From positions 310,001-374,000 of the forward strand of contig CAZREB010000001.1 of the NCBI GenBank assembly GCA_964599095.1: DNA of 64,000 nucleotides, read 5' to 3'. Under the pieces are notes generated by a model, which was not told where the DNA came from, did not search any database, and saw nothing but the letters and a program-made list of their open reading frames with translations. The stretch's first letter is position 1; the number at the start of each line of letters is the position of its first letter. Made by a program: the position numbers and the translations under genes. The stretch is from SZAS-79 sp964599095. Lineage in GTDB: Bacteria > Pseudomonadota > Gammaproteobacteria > Burkholderiales > SG8-39. Shown here in pieces: positions 52,414 through 60,246 of this stretch.

Positions 52414-53589
52414 ATGTCGCGCGCCGAGCTGCCCGTTCCCGAACCCGAAGCGCTCGACGCGAGCGGCCGGTTGCTCGCGCGGATCGAATCCGAAATCGCG
52501 GCGCGCGGCGGCTGGATCTCCTTTGCCGACTACATGCAGCTGGCGTTGTATGCGCCGGGGCTGGGTTATTACACCGGGGGCGCGGCGAAATTCGGTCCGG
52601 CGGGCGACTTCATCACCGCGCCCTTGCTCGGCCCGCTGTTTGCGCAAACGCTCGCGCGCCAGGTGGCCGAGTTGGCCGGCAGGTGCACGCCGCACATCCT
52701 CGAATTCGGCGCAGGGGGCGGCGAACTGGCCGGCGACCTGCTCGCCGAACTCGCACGCCTCGGCTGCGCAGTCGAAACCTACTCGATCCTCGAGCCCGGC
52801 GCCGGGCTCGCCGAGCGCCAGCGCACGACGATCGCAAGGCTCGCGCCCGCGGCGATCGGGAGGGTGCAATGGCTCGACCGGCTGCCGGAGCAGTTCGAGG
52901 GCGTGATGATCGCCAACGAAGTGGTGGACGCAATGCCGGTGCACGCGATCGCATGGCGTAACGAAGGGGTCTTCGAGCGGGGCGTCGCGATGGAGGACGG
53001 CACGCTCGCCTGGGCCGAGCGCGCGGCCTCCGGTGAAGTGCTCGCCGCGGCGCGCGAACTGGACATCGCCCCGCCTTACCTGAGCGAAATCGCGTTGGCG
53101 GCGCGCGCCTGGATTCGCTCGGTCGCGGGCGTCCTGCAAAAGGGCGCCCTGCTCGTCATCGACTATGGATTCCCGGCGCGCGAGTTCTATCATCCGCAAC
53201 GGCTGACCGGCACGCTGATGGCCCACTACCGGCATCGCGCGCATGCCGACCCCTTCCTCTACCCGGGCCTGCAGGACCTGACCACGCATGTCGATTTCAG
53301 CGCGCTTGCGAAGACCGCCGCCGCGGCCGGCCTCGATCTGCTCGGCTACGCATCGCAATCGAGTTTCCTGGTCAATTGCGGCATCACCGACGTGCTCGAC
53401 CGGGCCGACCCGGCGGACGTGAAGCGTTATGCCCCGCTCGCATCAGCCGCGCAGAAGCTGCTGTCGCCGGCAGAGATGGGCGAGCTGTTCAAGGTGTTTT
53501 GCGTCGGGCGCAACATGGCACCCGGCACCGACGGGCACGCCGCACCGCTTTCGGGCTTTGCGCGCGGCGAGCGATCGCATACCCTCTAG
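52414..53589 (+). CDS. MidA/NDUFAF7-family SAM-dependent methyltransferase
   Basis: 391 aa from the ATG at 52414; ATGs or GTGs at 52393 and 52357 are alternatives. The family signature GGWISFADYMQLALYAPGLG leads to GDFITAPLLGPLF and the SAM-binding HILEFGAGGGELAGDLL, then ANEVVDAMPVH. In mitochondria the homologue dimethylates an Arg in complex I; bacterial roles are less clear. It is divergent from the pteridine reductase and two bases before the cytochrome gene. Confidence 0.9.
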   Translation: MSRAELPVPEPEALDASGRLLARIESEIAARGGWISFADYMQLALYAPGLGYYTGGAAKFGPAGDFITAPLLGPLFAQTLARQVAELAGRCTPHILEFGAGGGELAGDLLAELARLGCAVETYSILEPGAGLAERQRTTIARLAPAAIGRVQWLDRLPEQFEGVMIANEVVDAMPVHAIAWRNEGVFERGVAMEDGTLAWAERAASGEVLAAARELDIAPPYLSEIALAARAWIRSVAGVLQKGALLVIDYGFPAREFYHPQRLTGTLMAHYRHRAHADPFLYPGLQDLTTHVDFSALAKTAAAAGLDLLGYASQSSFLVNCGITDVLDRADPADVKRYAPLASAAQKLLSPAEMGELFKVFCVGRNMAPGTDGHAAPLSGFARGERSHTL

Positions 53590-53591
53590 CC

Positions 53592-54257
53592 ATGCAAAGG
53601 GCCCTTCCGCTCCTCCTGCTGTTGCCGGCCGCCGCGCTGGGCGCAGGCCAGGCGGCCGACCCTGGTGCGGCCGCAAGGCAACGCTGGTCCGAAAGCCCGT
53701 ACGGGCCGATGCTCGAGCGGATCCTCCCGCCGGGCTTCGAACCTTCGATGCTGCCGCAGCCTGGATCGCGCGGCGCTCAGCTCGAGCTGCGCTATTGCGT
53801 GCAATGCCACAACCTGCCGAACCCGGCCATGCATCATGCGCAGAAATGGCGGCCGGTCTTCGACCGCATGGCCACGCGCATGGAAGGCCGCGGCAACATG
53901 GGCCGGCTGATGGCGGACATGATGGCCGGCGTCTCGGCACCGAGCGCGGAAGAATCGGCCGTCCTGGTCGCCTACCTCGAGCGCAACGCACAGAAGCCGC
54001 TCGACCCGAAGGAGGTTCCCGAGGTCAACTCGCCCTCGGCGGAGGCGTTCCGCCTCGCGTGCCAGCAATGCCACGTGCTGCCCGACCCCAGGCGCCACAC
54101 CGCGCGGGAATGGCGGGCGGTGGTGGCGCGGATGCAGAAGAACATGGAATGGATGAACCGGGTGGTCGGCTCCCAGCCGGTAAAAGGCGAGCCGCAACTC
54201 AGGGTCGGGGACATCAACGCATTTCTCGCAAAGTACGCAAGGAGGAGCAGTCAATGA
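53592..54257 (+). CDS. Periplasmic diheme cytochrome c
   Basis: 221 aa with a signal peptide MQRALPLLLLLPAAALGAG. Two heme-binding sites are seen: CVQCH (69-73) and CQQCH (157-161), each followed by a Leu-Pro segment (NLPNP and VLPDP) and a later Met-rich helix giving possible axial Met ligands. The two halves resemble each other, indicating an internal duplication. Electron partner unknown. The stop overlaps the next Bug receptor start (ATGA). Confidence 0.88.
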   Translation: MQRALPLLLLLPAAALGAGQAADPGAAARQRWSESPYGPMLERILPPGFEPSMLPQPGSRGAQLELRYCVQCHNLPNPAMHHAQKWRPVFDRMATRMEGRGNMGRLMADMMAGVSAPSAEESAVLVAYLERNAQKPLDPKEVPEVNSPSAEAFRLACQQCHVLPDPRRHTAREWRAVVARMQKNMEWMNRVVGSQPVKGEPQLRVGDINAFLAKYARRSSQ

Positions 54258-55273
54258 AAACAAGAACTCGTCGACTCGCAACGGGCATTGCGGCAATGAC
54301 GCGACAATCCATGCTGACGCTGGTGGTCCTGCTGGGCGCCTGCCTGGCGGCCCTCCCGCGCGCCGCCCCGGCGCAGCAGGACTATCCGTCGCGCCCGATC
54401 AAGCTGCTGGTGCCGGCCGCGCCGGGCGGCACCACCGACATCCTCGCGCGCACGTTCGGCGCAAAGCTGGGCGAAGCCCTCAAGCAGCAGGTGATCGTCG
54501 ACAACCGCGCGAGCGCCTCGGGCGTCATCGCCGGCGAGATGACCGCGAACGCGGCGCCCGACGGCTACACGCTGATGCTGGCCTACCACCAGCACACGGT
54601 AAACGCGGCGCTCGGGGCGAAGCTCCCGTACCACGCGGTCAACAGCTTCACCGCGATCTCCCAGCTCACCTCGGCCGGCCTGCAGCTCGTGGTGCATCCC
54701 TCGACGCCGGTGGAGAACCTCGCGCAGTTCATCGCGTGGACGCGCAGCTACAAGGGCGCGCTCAATTTCGGCTCGGCCGGCATCGGCAGCGGCGGGCACC
54801 TTGCGGGCGAGCTCTACAACCAGATGGCCGGCGTCAAGGCGGCGCATATCCCTTACAAAGGGTCCGGGCCGGCGCTCGCCGACCTCGTCGGCGGGCAGTA
54901 CCACTACAACTTCTCCGGCCTGCAAGCCTCGACGCCGCTGGTGCGCTCCGGCAAGTTGCGCGGCCTTGCGGTCACCACGCCCAAGCGCATCGCGGCGCTG
55001 CCGGACCTGCCGGCGGTCGCCGAAGCGCTGCCCGGGTTCGAGGTGGTCGGGTGGTACGGCATGGTCGGGCCGGCGAAGATGCCCGCCCCGATCGTCGCAC
55101 GCCTGCACGCGGAACTGCTCAGGATCATCCAGATGCCGGAAATCCGCGACCGCATCCTCGCCGACGGCTCCGAACCGGTAGGCAGCTCGCCGGAGGAATT
55201 CACCAGGTACCTGCACGCCGACCTGGCCAAGTGGGCCAGGCTGGTGAAGGAATCCGGGGCAAAACTGGACTGA
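54254..55273 (+). CDS. Bug-family TTT receptor (sixth)
   Basis: 339 aa from the ATG at 54254, with GGAGGAG upstream. The N-terminus is long, with a hydrophobic part (MLTLVVLLGACLAALPRAAPA) before the mature QQDYPSRPIKLLVPAAPGG. NRASASGVIAGEMTANA replaces the usual NKPGAGG loop, and IPYKGSGPALADLVGG is intact. It is translationally coupled with a diheme cytochrome c, an odd partner for a transport receptor, and six bases from the convergent GST. Confidence 0.9.
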   Translation: MKTRTRRLATGIAAMTRQSMLTLVVLLGACLAALPRAAPAQQDYPSRPIKLLVPAAPGGTTDILARTFGAKLGEALKQQVIVDNRASASGVIAGEMTANAAPDGYTLMLAYHQHTVNAALGAKLPYHAVNSFTAISQLTSAGLQLVVHPSTPVENLAQFIAWTRSYKGALNFGSAGIGSGGHLAGELYNQMAGVKAAHIPYKGSGPALADLVGGQYHYNFSGLQASTPLVRSGKLRGLAVTTPKRIAALPDLPAVAEALPGFEVVGWYGMVGPAKMPAPIVARLHAELLRIIQMPEIRDRILADGSEPVGSSPEEFTRYLHADLAKWARLVKESGAKLD

Positions 55274-55279
55274 GCGCAG

Positions 55280-55903
55280 TTACGGTGGTGTGGGCACCGC
55301 CATTCCGCGCACCACTGCCGGCCGGCGGTTGATCGTGTCGTACCAGCGCTTCACGTTCGGGAATTCGGCGAGGTCGACCTTGTGCCACTCGTGCCGCGCG
55401 ATCCACGGGAAGGTGGCGATGTCGGCGATCGAGTATTCGTCGGCCAGGAAGGCCGCTTCCGACAGGCGCTTGTCGAGCACGCCGTAGAGCCTGCGCGTCT
55501 CATCCGTATAGCGCTTGATGCCGTAGGGCACCTGCTCGGGCGCGGCGCGCAGGAAGTGGTGCGCCTGGCCGAACATCGGGCCGACGCCGCCCATCTGGAA
55601 CATCAGCCATTGCAGCGCGACGTACTTGCCGCGCGTCGAGGCGGGCAGGAACTTACCGGTCTTGCCCGACAGGTACACGAGGATCGCGCCGGACTCGAAC
55701 AGGCTGAGCGGCTTGCCGTCGGGCCCTTCGGGATCGAGGATCGCCGGGATGCGGTTGTTCGGGCTGAGTGCGAGGAACTCGGGCCTGAACTGCTCGCCCT
55801 GCCCGATGTTGACCTTGTGGACCGAATACGGCAGCCCGCATTCCTCGAGCATTATCGAGACCTTGCGTCCGTTCGGCGTGCTCCAAGTGTGCAGTTCGAT
55901 CAT
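55280..55903 (-). CDS. Glutathione S-transferase, YfcG/YghU-like
   Basis: 207 aa. The N-terminal thioredoxin-fold has TWSTPNGRKVSIMLEE, where Thr/Asn replace the catalytic Tyr as in the Nu-class disulfide-bond oxidoreductases YfcG and YghU. The cis-Pro is in NNRIPAI and the ES pair in SLFESGAI. The all-helical C-terminal domain follows. Likely a glutathione-dependent disulfide reductase. Confidence 0.92.
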   Translation of the reverse strand: MIELHTWSTPNGRKVSIMLEECGLPYSVHKVNIGQGEQFRPEFLALSPNNRIPAILDPEGPDGKPLSLFESGAILVYLSGKTGKFLPASTRGKYVALQWLMFQMGGVGPMFGQAHHFLRAAPEQVPYGIKRYTDETRRLYGVLDKRLSEAAFLADEYSIADIATFPWIARHEWHKVDLAEFPNVKRWYDTINRRPAVVRGMAVPTPP

Positions 55904-55954
55904 GTGTTCTCGCGAATGGCTGTGGGGAGGGGGCGATTAGTTTATCCTGAACCG

Positions 55955-56152
55955 ATGTTCAAATGGCTGCTCACCACGCTGCTCGCGCTGGTCGTGTTCA
56001 GCGCGGCGATGCCGTGGCTCGCGCGCCGGTTCGGCATCGGCAACATTCCCGGCGACCTGCGCTTCAGGGTGCGCGGCCGCGACTATTTCGTGCCGCTCGC
56101 GAGCACGCTGCTGCTGACTTTCCTCGCCTGGTTCATCGCCAGGGTGATCTAG
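55955..56152 (+). CDS. DUF2905 small membrane protein
   Basis: 65 aa with two hydrophobic segments (LLTTLLALVVFSAAM and STLLLTFLAWFIA) around a charged loop FGIGNIPGDLRFRVRGRDYF, the hallmark of DUF2905. Function unknown. It is divergent from the GST with a 51-base gap and convergent with the C13 peptidase gene. Confidence 0.88.
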   Translation: MFKWLLTTLLALVVFSAAMPWLARRFGIGNIPGDLRFRVRGRDYFVPLASTLLLTFLAWFIARVI

Positions 56153-56162
56153 CACCGCACCT

Positions 56163-57491
56163 TCAGGGAGCGGCCGGCAGGTGCTTGAGTTTCTCCGCGA
56201 TCGCGCGGCCGACGAACATCTGCGGATTCGAAGGCGGCGAGAGCTTCTCGGCAATCTCGCGCCTTGCGACGGCTTCCGCGGCGAGCGGGAAGGCGTCGAT
56301 GAACGACCTGGCCTGCGGCAGCGCCCTGGCGAAGTAGGCCTCGCCGAAATGGGTCCAGTCGTTGCCGGTCTCGCAGCCGAAGGATTGCCGGTCGGCGGCC
56401 GAGGCGGTGATGATCAGCGTGTGGTCGTCCTTGAGCGGCTCGATGAAGCCGCCCGAATAGCAGGCCGAGATCACCAGCACCCGCCACTTGATGCCGGCAT
56501 CGTTCAGCGCACGTGCCAGCACCGTCGGGTTGAGCGGCGCGAGGTCCAGCGGCGGCGCGTGCGCCGAGAGTCCGAAGCCCTGGTCGCCGTGCGCTGTGAC
56601 GTATACGAACAGCACGTCCTCGTCGGCGTTCATCTGCCCGCCGATCCGCGCCAGCGCGCGGCGCAGGTTCGTTGCCGTGGCAATCGGGTAGCGCTCGGCC
56701 GTCGCCGGATTGCTGGCCAGCGTGACGGAGCGCTCCGCGGCGCCATAGTCGCGCGCGACGATCTTCCCGACGGCGCGAACTTCGCGCAGGAACACGTCCT
56801 GGCTGCCGTCCGGCGCAAAGCCGAGGAAGTACAACTCGGTCGTCCCGGGCCGCCCCGGCCGGACCGCGGCGAGCGCCTGCTCGATCAGTTCGCCCTGCGC
56901 GTGGAAGACGGACTCGCTCGCAAGCGGCGGCGGCATTGTCCCTGTCTCTTGGCCCTCCCAGAGCTCGGCGCGCGGAATCACGAAGAGCGACAGCACCATC
57001 ATTGCGCCGATGACCGCGGCGCAGGACGCGAGCTGCCGCCAGGGGGCGCCGGTGCAGATCGCGACTGCGCGCACCGCCACCAGCCATCCCCAGGCGACCA
57101 GCGCCAGCCAACTCGCGAATTGCGCAGCGGGGTCGGACTGCGCGCCCATCAGCGCTACCGACGCAAGCTCGAAAGCGAGGTCGCTCGCCGACAATGCCAC
57201 CGCGAGCAGCAGGATCAGCGAGGGTTTGCCGACGATCGTCGCGACAGCGAGGCACGAGAGAAAGAGCAACGGGATCTGCGCGAAGTACAGCGCGATCGCA
57301 GTGCCGTTGAGCGTGCCGCCTTCGCCCTGTACCGAAGCCGAGATCGCCCAGACGACAAAATTGAACGCCGCCAGCAGCGCGTACTGCCCTGGCGTCGCCC
57401 GGAACTGCAGCCAGCGCACCGGCAGGAACAGCGCGAGCCGTGTTCCCGCCGAGAGGTTGCGCACCAGCCCGCCGAGCACCCTTTCGCGCAT
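56163..57491 (-). CDS. Membrane-anchored C13-family (legumain-like) cysteine peptidase
   Basis: 442 aa. The N-terminal half (about 20-185) has five or six membrane helices. The C-terminal half is a caspase-like domain with catalytic H301 in VTAHGDQG and C344 in ISACYSGGF, plus ITASAADRQSFGC as in C13 members. Homologues in Proteobacteria are uncharacterised. The domain probably faces the periplasm, given the loop before it. It is followed on the same strand... upstream by cca (20-base gap), so it may be read from the cca transcript. Confidence 0.88.
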   Translation of the reverse strand: MRERVLGGLVRNLSAGTRLALFLPVRWLQFRATPGQYALLAAFNFVVWAISASVQGEGGTLNGTAIALYFAQIPLLFLSCLAVATIVGKPSLILLLAVALSASDLAFELASVALMGAQSDPAAQFASWLALVAWGWLVAVRAVAICTGAPWRQLASCAAVIGAMMVLSLFVIPRAELWEGQETGTMPPPLASESVFHAQGELIEQALAAVRPGRPGTTELYFLGFAPDGSQDVFLREVRAVGKIVARDYGAAERSVTLASNPATAERYPIATATNLRRALARIGGQMNADEDVLFVYVTAHGDQGFGLSAHAPPLDLAPLNPTVLARALNDAGIKWRVLVISACYSGGFIEPLKDDHTLIITASAADRQSFGCETGNDWTHFGEAYFARALPQARSFIDAFPLAAEAVARREIAEKLSPPSNPQMFVGRAIAEKLKHLPAAP

Positions 57492-57511
57492 CTGCGGCGT
57501 CCCCTCGCGGC

Positions 57512-58627
57512 CTAGGCGGCGCCGACCGCCGCGCGCACCGCTTCGAGCCGCGCGGCATCGATGGCCGCCGGGATACTCGTGCGCGAGCCGGCACGCGTCG
57601 CGATCGACCCGGCGTCGATGGCCGAGGCCGCCTGCAGCGCCGTGCGCAATCTTGCGGCGCCGGCCGCCGTATCAGGCGCGGCGAGCCGCGCGGCCAGCAG
57701 CAGCGCTTCGAACCGGGTCTTGCGGCGGAAAGCGTCGGCTTCCTTCAGCACGGCGAGCAATTCCGCGGCGCCCGACTGCGCGGCTTCGCGGATGCCCGCG
57801 CGGCACCGGCAGGCGACCTGCGCAAGCGCACGCTCGTCGATCGATGCGCGCAGGCGCTCGCAGAGCGCGACGAAATCCTCTTCGCACCGCCCGCCCGCAA
57901 ACCACGCGAGCACCGCGAATCGCACCGGCATCGGGGCACCCTCGGCGGCGGCGCGTTCGAGCGCGTCGAAGAGCGCTCCGCGCGCAGGACCCGCCACGAT
58001 CGCCTGCAGTTCGGGCATCAGGTGCGCAAGCGCGCCGCACTCCTCGAGCACGTGGAACATTTCGCGCGGATGCGGTTCGAGCAGCCCGCGCTCGAACTCC
58101 TGCCAGACCCGCTCGGGGACGAGGAAATCGACCTCGCCGCCGTCGACCATGTGGCGCATCAGCGCCATCGTCTCCGGCGCCACCCTGAAACGGAATCGCG
58201 ACGCGAACCGGGCCACGCGCAGGATGCGCACCGGGTCTTCTGGAAAGGACTCGCCGACATGGCGCAATACGCCGGCGCGCGCGTCGGCCGCGCCGCCGAA
58301 CGGATCGACCAGCCGGCCGTCCTCGCCACGCGCCATCGCGTTGATCGTCAGGTCGCGCCGCGCAAGGTCGTCCTCCAGCGTGACGTCCGGCGCGCTGTAG
58401 ATCGTGAATCCCTTGTAGCCGCGGCCGCTCTTCCTTTCGGTGCGGGCCAGCGCGTATTCCTCGTGTGTCTCGGGATGCAGGAAGACCGGGAAATCGCGGC
58501 CCACGGGCCGGTAGCCGGCCGCGGTCATCTCCTCGGGAGTCGAACCGACCACCACCCAGTCCCGGTCGACCACCGGCAGGCCGAGCAACTCGTCGCGCAC
58601 CGCGCCGCCAACGACGTAGGCCTGCAT
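57512..58627 (-). CDS. cca: CCA-adding tRNA nucleotidyltransferase
   Basis: 371 aa from the ATG at 58627. Adds or repairs the 3' CCA end of tRNA. GGAVRDELLG (7-16) and the metal pair D21/D23 (DRDW) form the active site. RRDLTINAMA and the nucleotide-selecting block EDPVRILRVARFASR are present. At 371 aa it is shorter than E. coli Cca (about 412) and seems to lack the C-terminal HD phosphohydrolase domain, as in many Betaproteobacteria. The frame continues far upstream without a plausible start. Confidence 0.95.
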   Translation of the reverse strand: MQAYVVGGAVRDELLGLPVVDRDWVVVGSTPEEMTAAGYRPVGRDFPVFLHPETHEEYALARTERKSGRGYKGFTIYSAPDVTLEDDLARRDLTINAMARGEDGRLVDPFGGAADARAGVLRHVGESFPEDPVRILRVARFASRFRFRVAPETMALMRHMVDGGEVDFLVPERVWQEFERGLLEPHPREMFHVLEECGALAHLMPELQAIVAGPARGALFDALERAAAEGAPMPVRFAVLAWFAGGRCEEDFVALCERLRASIDERALAQVACRCRAGIREAAQSGAAELLAVLKEADAFRRKTRFEALLLAARLAAPDTAAGAARLRTALQAASAIDAGSIATRAGSRTSIPAAIDAARLEAVRAAVGAA

Positions 58628-58638
58628 GGTTTGCGCTT

Positions 58639-59283
58639 TCAGCCGTACTGCTCGAACTGCGGCAGGATTTCGGTTTCGGCTTTCGCGGCCGCGATCCACT
58701 CCTGCATCGCAGGCAGCGCGAGGACCGAATCGGCATACGCGCGGCACGCGCCGGGCAGTTCGACCTCGTAGACAAGAAAGCGGACCACCACCGGCGCGTA
58801 CATCGCGTCGGCGACCGAGAAGCGGCCGAAAAGGAAAGCCCCGCCCTGCCCGAACCGCGCGCGGCAGTCGGTCCACATTGCGACGATGCGCGCGATCTCG
58901 GCCAGCACCTCGGGCGTGCGGCCCTTGCCGGGCAGGTGCCTGCGGATGTTCATGCTCATGTGGGTGCGCAGGTTCTGGAACCCGGAATGCATCTCTGCCG
59001 ACACCGCGCGGGCCACCGCACGCGCCGCCGGATCCTGCGGCCAGAGCCAGGGGTGCTTCTCGGCGAGATACTCGCAGATCGCCAGCGAATCCCAGATGGC
59101 GAGGCCACCATCCATCAGGCAGGGGACCTTGCCGGCCGGCGAGAACGCCAGGATCTTCTGCTTCGAATCCGGGCCGTAGAGCGGGATGCGCTCCTCGTCG
59201 AACGCGATCCCCGCCACTTTCATGGCCAGCCACGCCCGCAGCGACCACGACGAGTAATTCTTGTTACCGACGATCAACTTCAT
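58639..59283 (-). CDS. Glutathione S-transferase family protein
   Basis: 214 aa from the ATG at 59283. N-terminal VGNKNYSSWSLRAWLAM has the Ser-rich active site of a Zeta-like or maleylacetoacetate-isomerase-like branch. SPAGKVPCL holds the cis-Pro and WDSLAICEYLAE the glutathione-contact pair. The helical C-terminal domain is complete. It overlaps the preceding gene stop by four bases (ATGA) and lies 11 bases before cca. Confidence 0.92.
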   Translation of the reverse strand: MKLIVGNKNYSSWSLRAWLAMKVAGIAFDEERIPLYGPDSKQKILAFSPAGKVPCLMDGGLAIWDSLAICEYLAEKHPWLWPQDPAARAVARAVSAEMHSGFQNLRTHMSMNIRRHLPGKGRTPEVLAEIARIVAMWTDCRARFGQGGAFLFGRFSVADAMYAPVVVRFLVYEVELPGACRAYADSVLALPAMQEWIAAAKAETEILPQFEQYG

Positions 59284-60239
59284 CGGTTGGCTTTGTGGCG
59301 CAGGGCTCCAAGCTTTTCGCGCGGCGCGGCGTGCGCCAGGTAGAGCGGCACCACGGCTTCCATCGCCGTCGGCAGGATCCCGAACGGCAACGGCGCCTTG
59401 GACACCGAAGGCACGCTCATCGAGCGGACGTTGTCCAGCGTGAGCATCCTGCCGGGGAGGTTCTCGAGCACCGCCGCCTGCAGCACCGAAAGTCCGTGCC
59501 CGAGCCCCACGACCAGGCGCCTGTGCCCACCGATCGAACTGGCGTAGGCCGCGATCTCGCGCAGCGAATACTCGCGCGGGCCGACGAGGTCGTAGCTCCG
59601 CCCGGCGGCGTCGCGCTCCCCGAGGCAGCGCACGAAGGCCTGTGCCACGTCGCCGACATAGACCGGCTGGAAGCGCGCGTCGGCGCAGGCCAGCGGAAAC
59701 ACCAGCGAGAACCGCGCAAGGCACGCGAACATGTTGATGAACCGGTCCTCGGGACCGAAGACCACCGAAGGACGAAATACCGTGACCGCCAGATCGTTCG
59801 CGGCCAGCACGACCGCCTCGCCTTCGGCCTTGGAGCGCAGGTATTCGCTCGGCGCATCGGCCGCGGCGCCGAGCGCGCTCATGTGCACCAGCCGCTTCAC
59901 GCCGGCCACGCGGCACGCGTTGACGATGTGCTGCGGCAGTTCCACGTGCGCCTGCCGGAAATCTTCGCCGTAGCTCGCGCCCGGCGCGGCCCTGCGGCTG
60001 TGGAGCACCCCGGCGAGGTTGATCACCGCATCGCAGCCGCGGGCGAGGTCCTCAAGGACGCCGCGCGCATGCACATCGGCCTCGACCACGTCGACGGTGG
60101 GCAGCAGGATCAGGTGCTTGGCGCGCTCGCGCCGGCGCGTCGGAACGACCGCGCGGATGCCGCGCGACGCGAGCAAGTTGAGCACATGCCGGCCGATGAA
60201 ACCGGATCCGCCGACGACCAGCACGCTTTCGATCTTCAT
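59280..60239 (-). CDS. Complex I NDUFA9-like NAD(P)-binding protein
   Basis: 319 aa atypical short-chain dehydrogenase. N-terminal VLVVGGSGFIGRHVLNLLA binds the dinucleotide; the catalytic Tyr-Lys pair reads YLRSKAEGE; FRPSVVFGPEDRFINMFA is characteristic of the NDUFA9-like group. In bacteria it is often annotated so by homology and may act on quinone or fatty-acyl metabolism rather than in complex I. Seven bases from the slt gene. Confidence 0.9.
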   Translation of the reverse strand: MKIESVLVVGGSGFIGRHVLNLLASRGIRAVVPTRRRERAKHLILLPTVDVVEADVHARGVLEDLARGCDAVINLAGVLHSRRAAPGASYGEDFRQAHVELPQHIVNACRVAGVKRLVHMSALGAAADAPSEYLRSKAEGEAVVLAANDLAVTVFRPSVVFGPEDRFINMFACLARFSLVFPLACADARFQPVYVGDVAQAFVRCLGERDAAGRSYDLVGPREYSLREIAAYASSIGGHRRLVVGLGHGLSVLQAAVLENLPGRMLTLDNVRSMSVPSVSKAPLPFGILPTAMEAVVPLYLAHAAPREKLGALRHKANR

Positions 60240-60246
60240 GCCGAAA

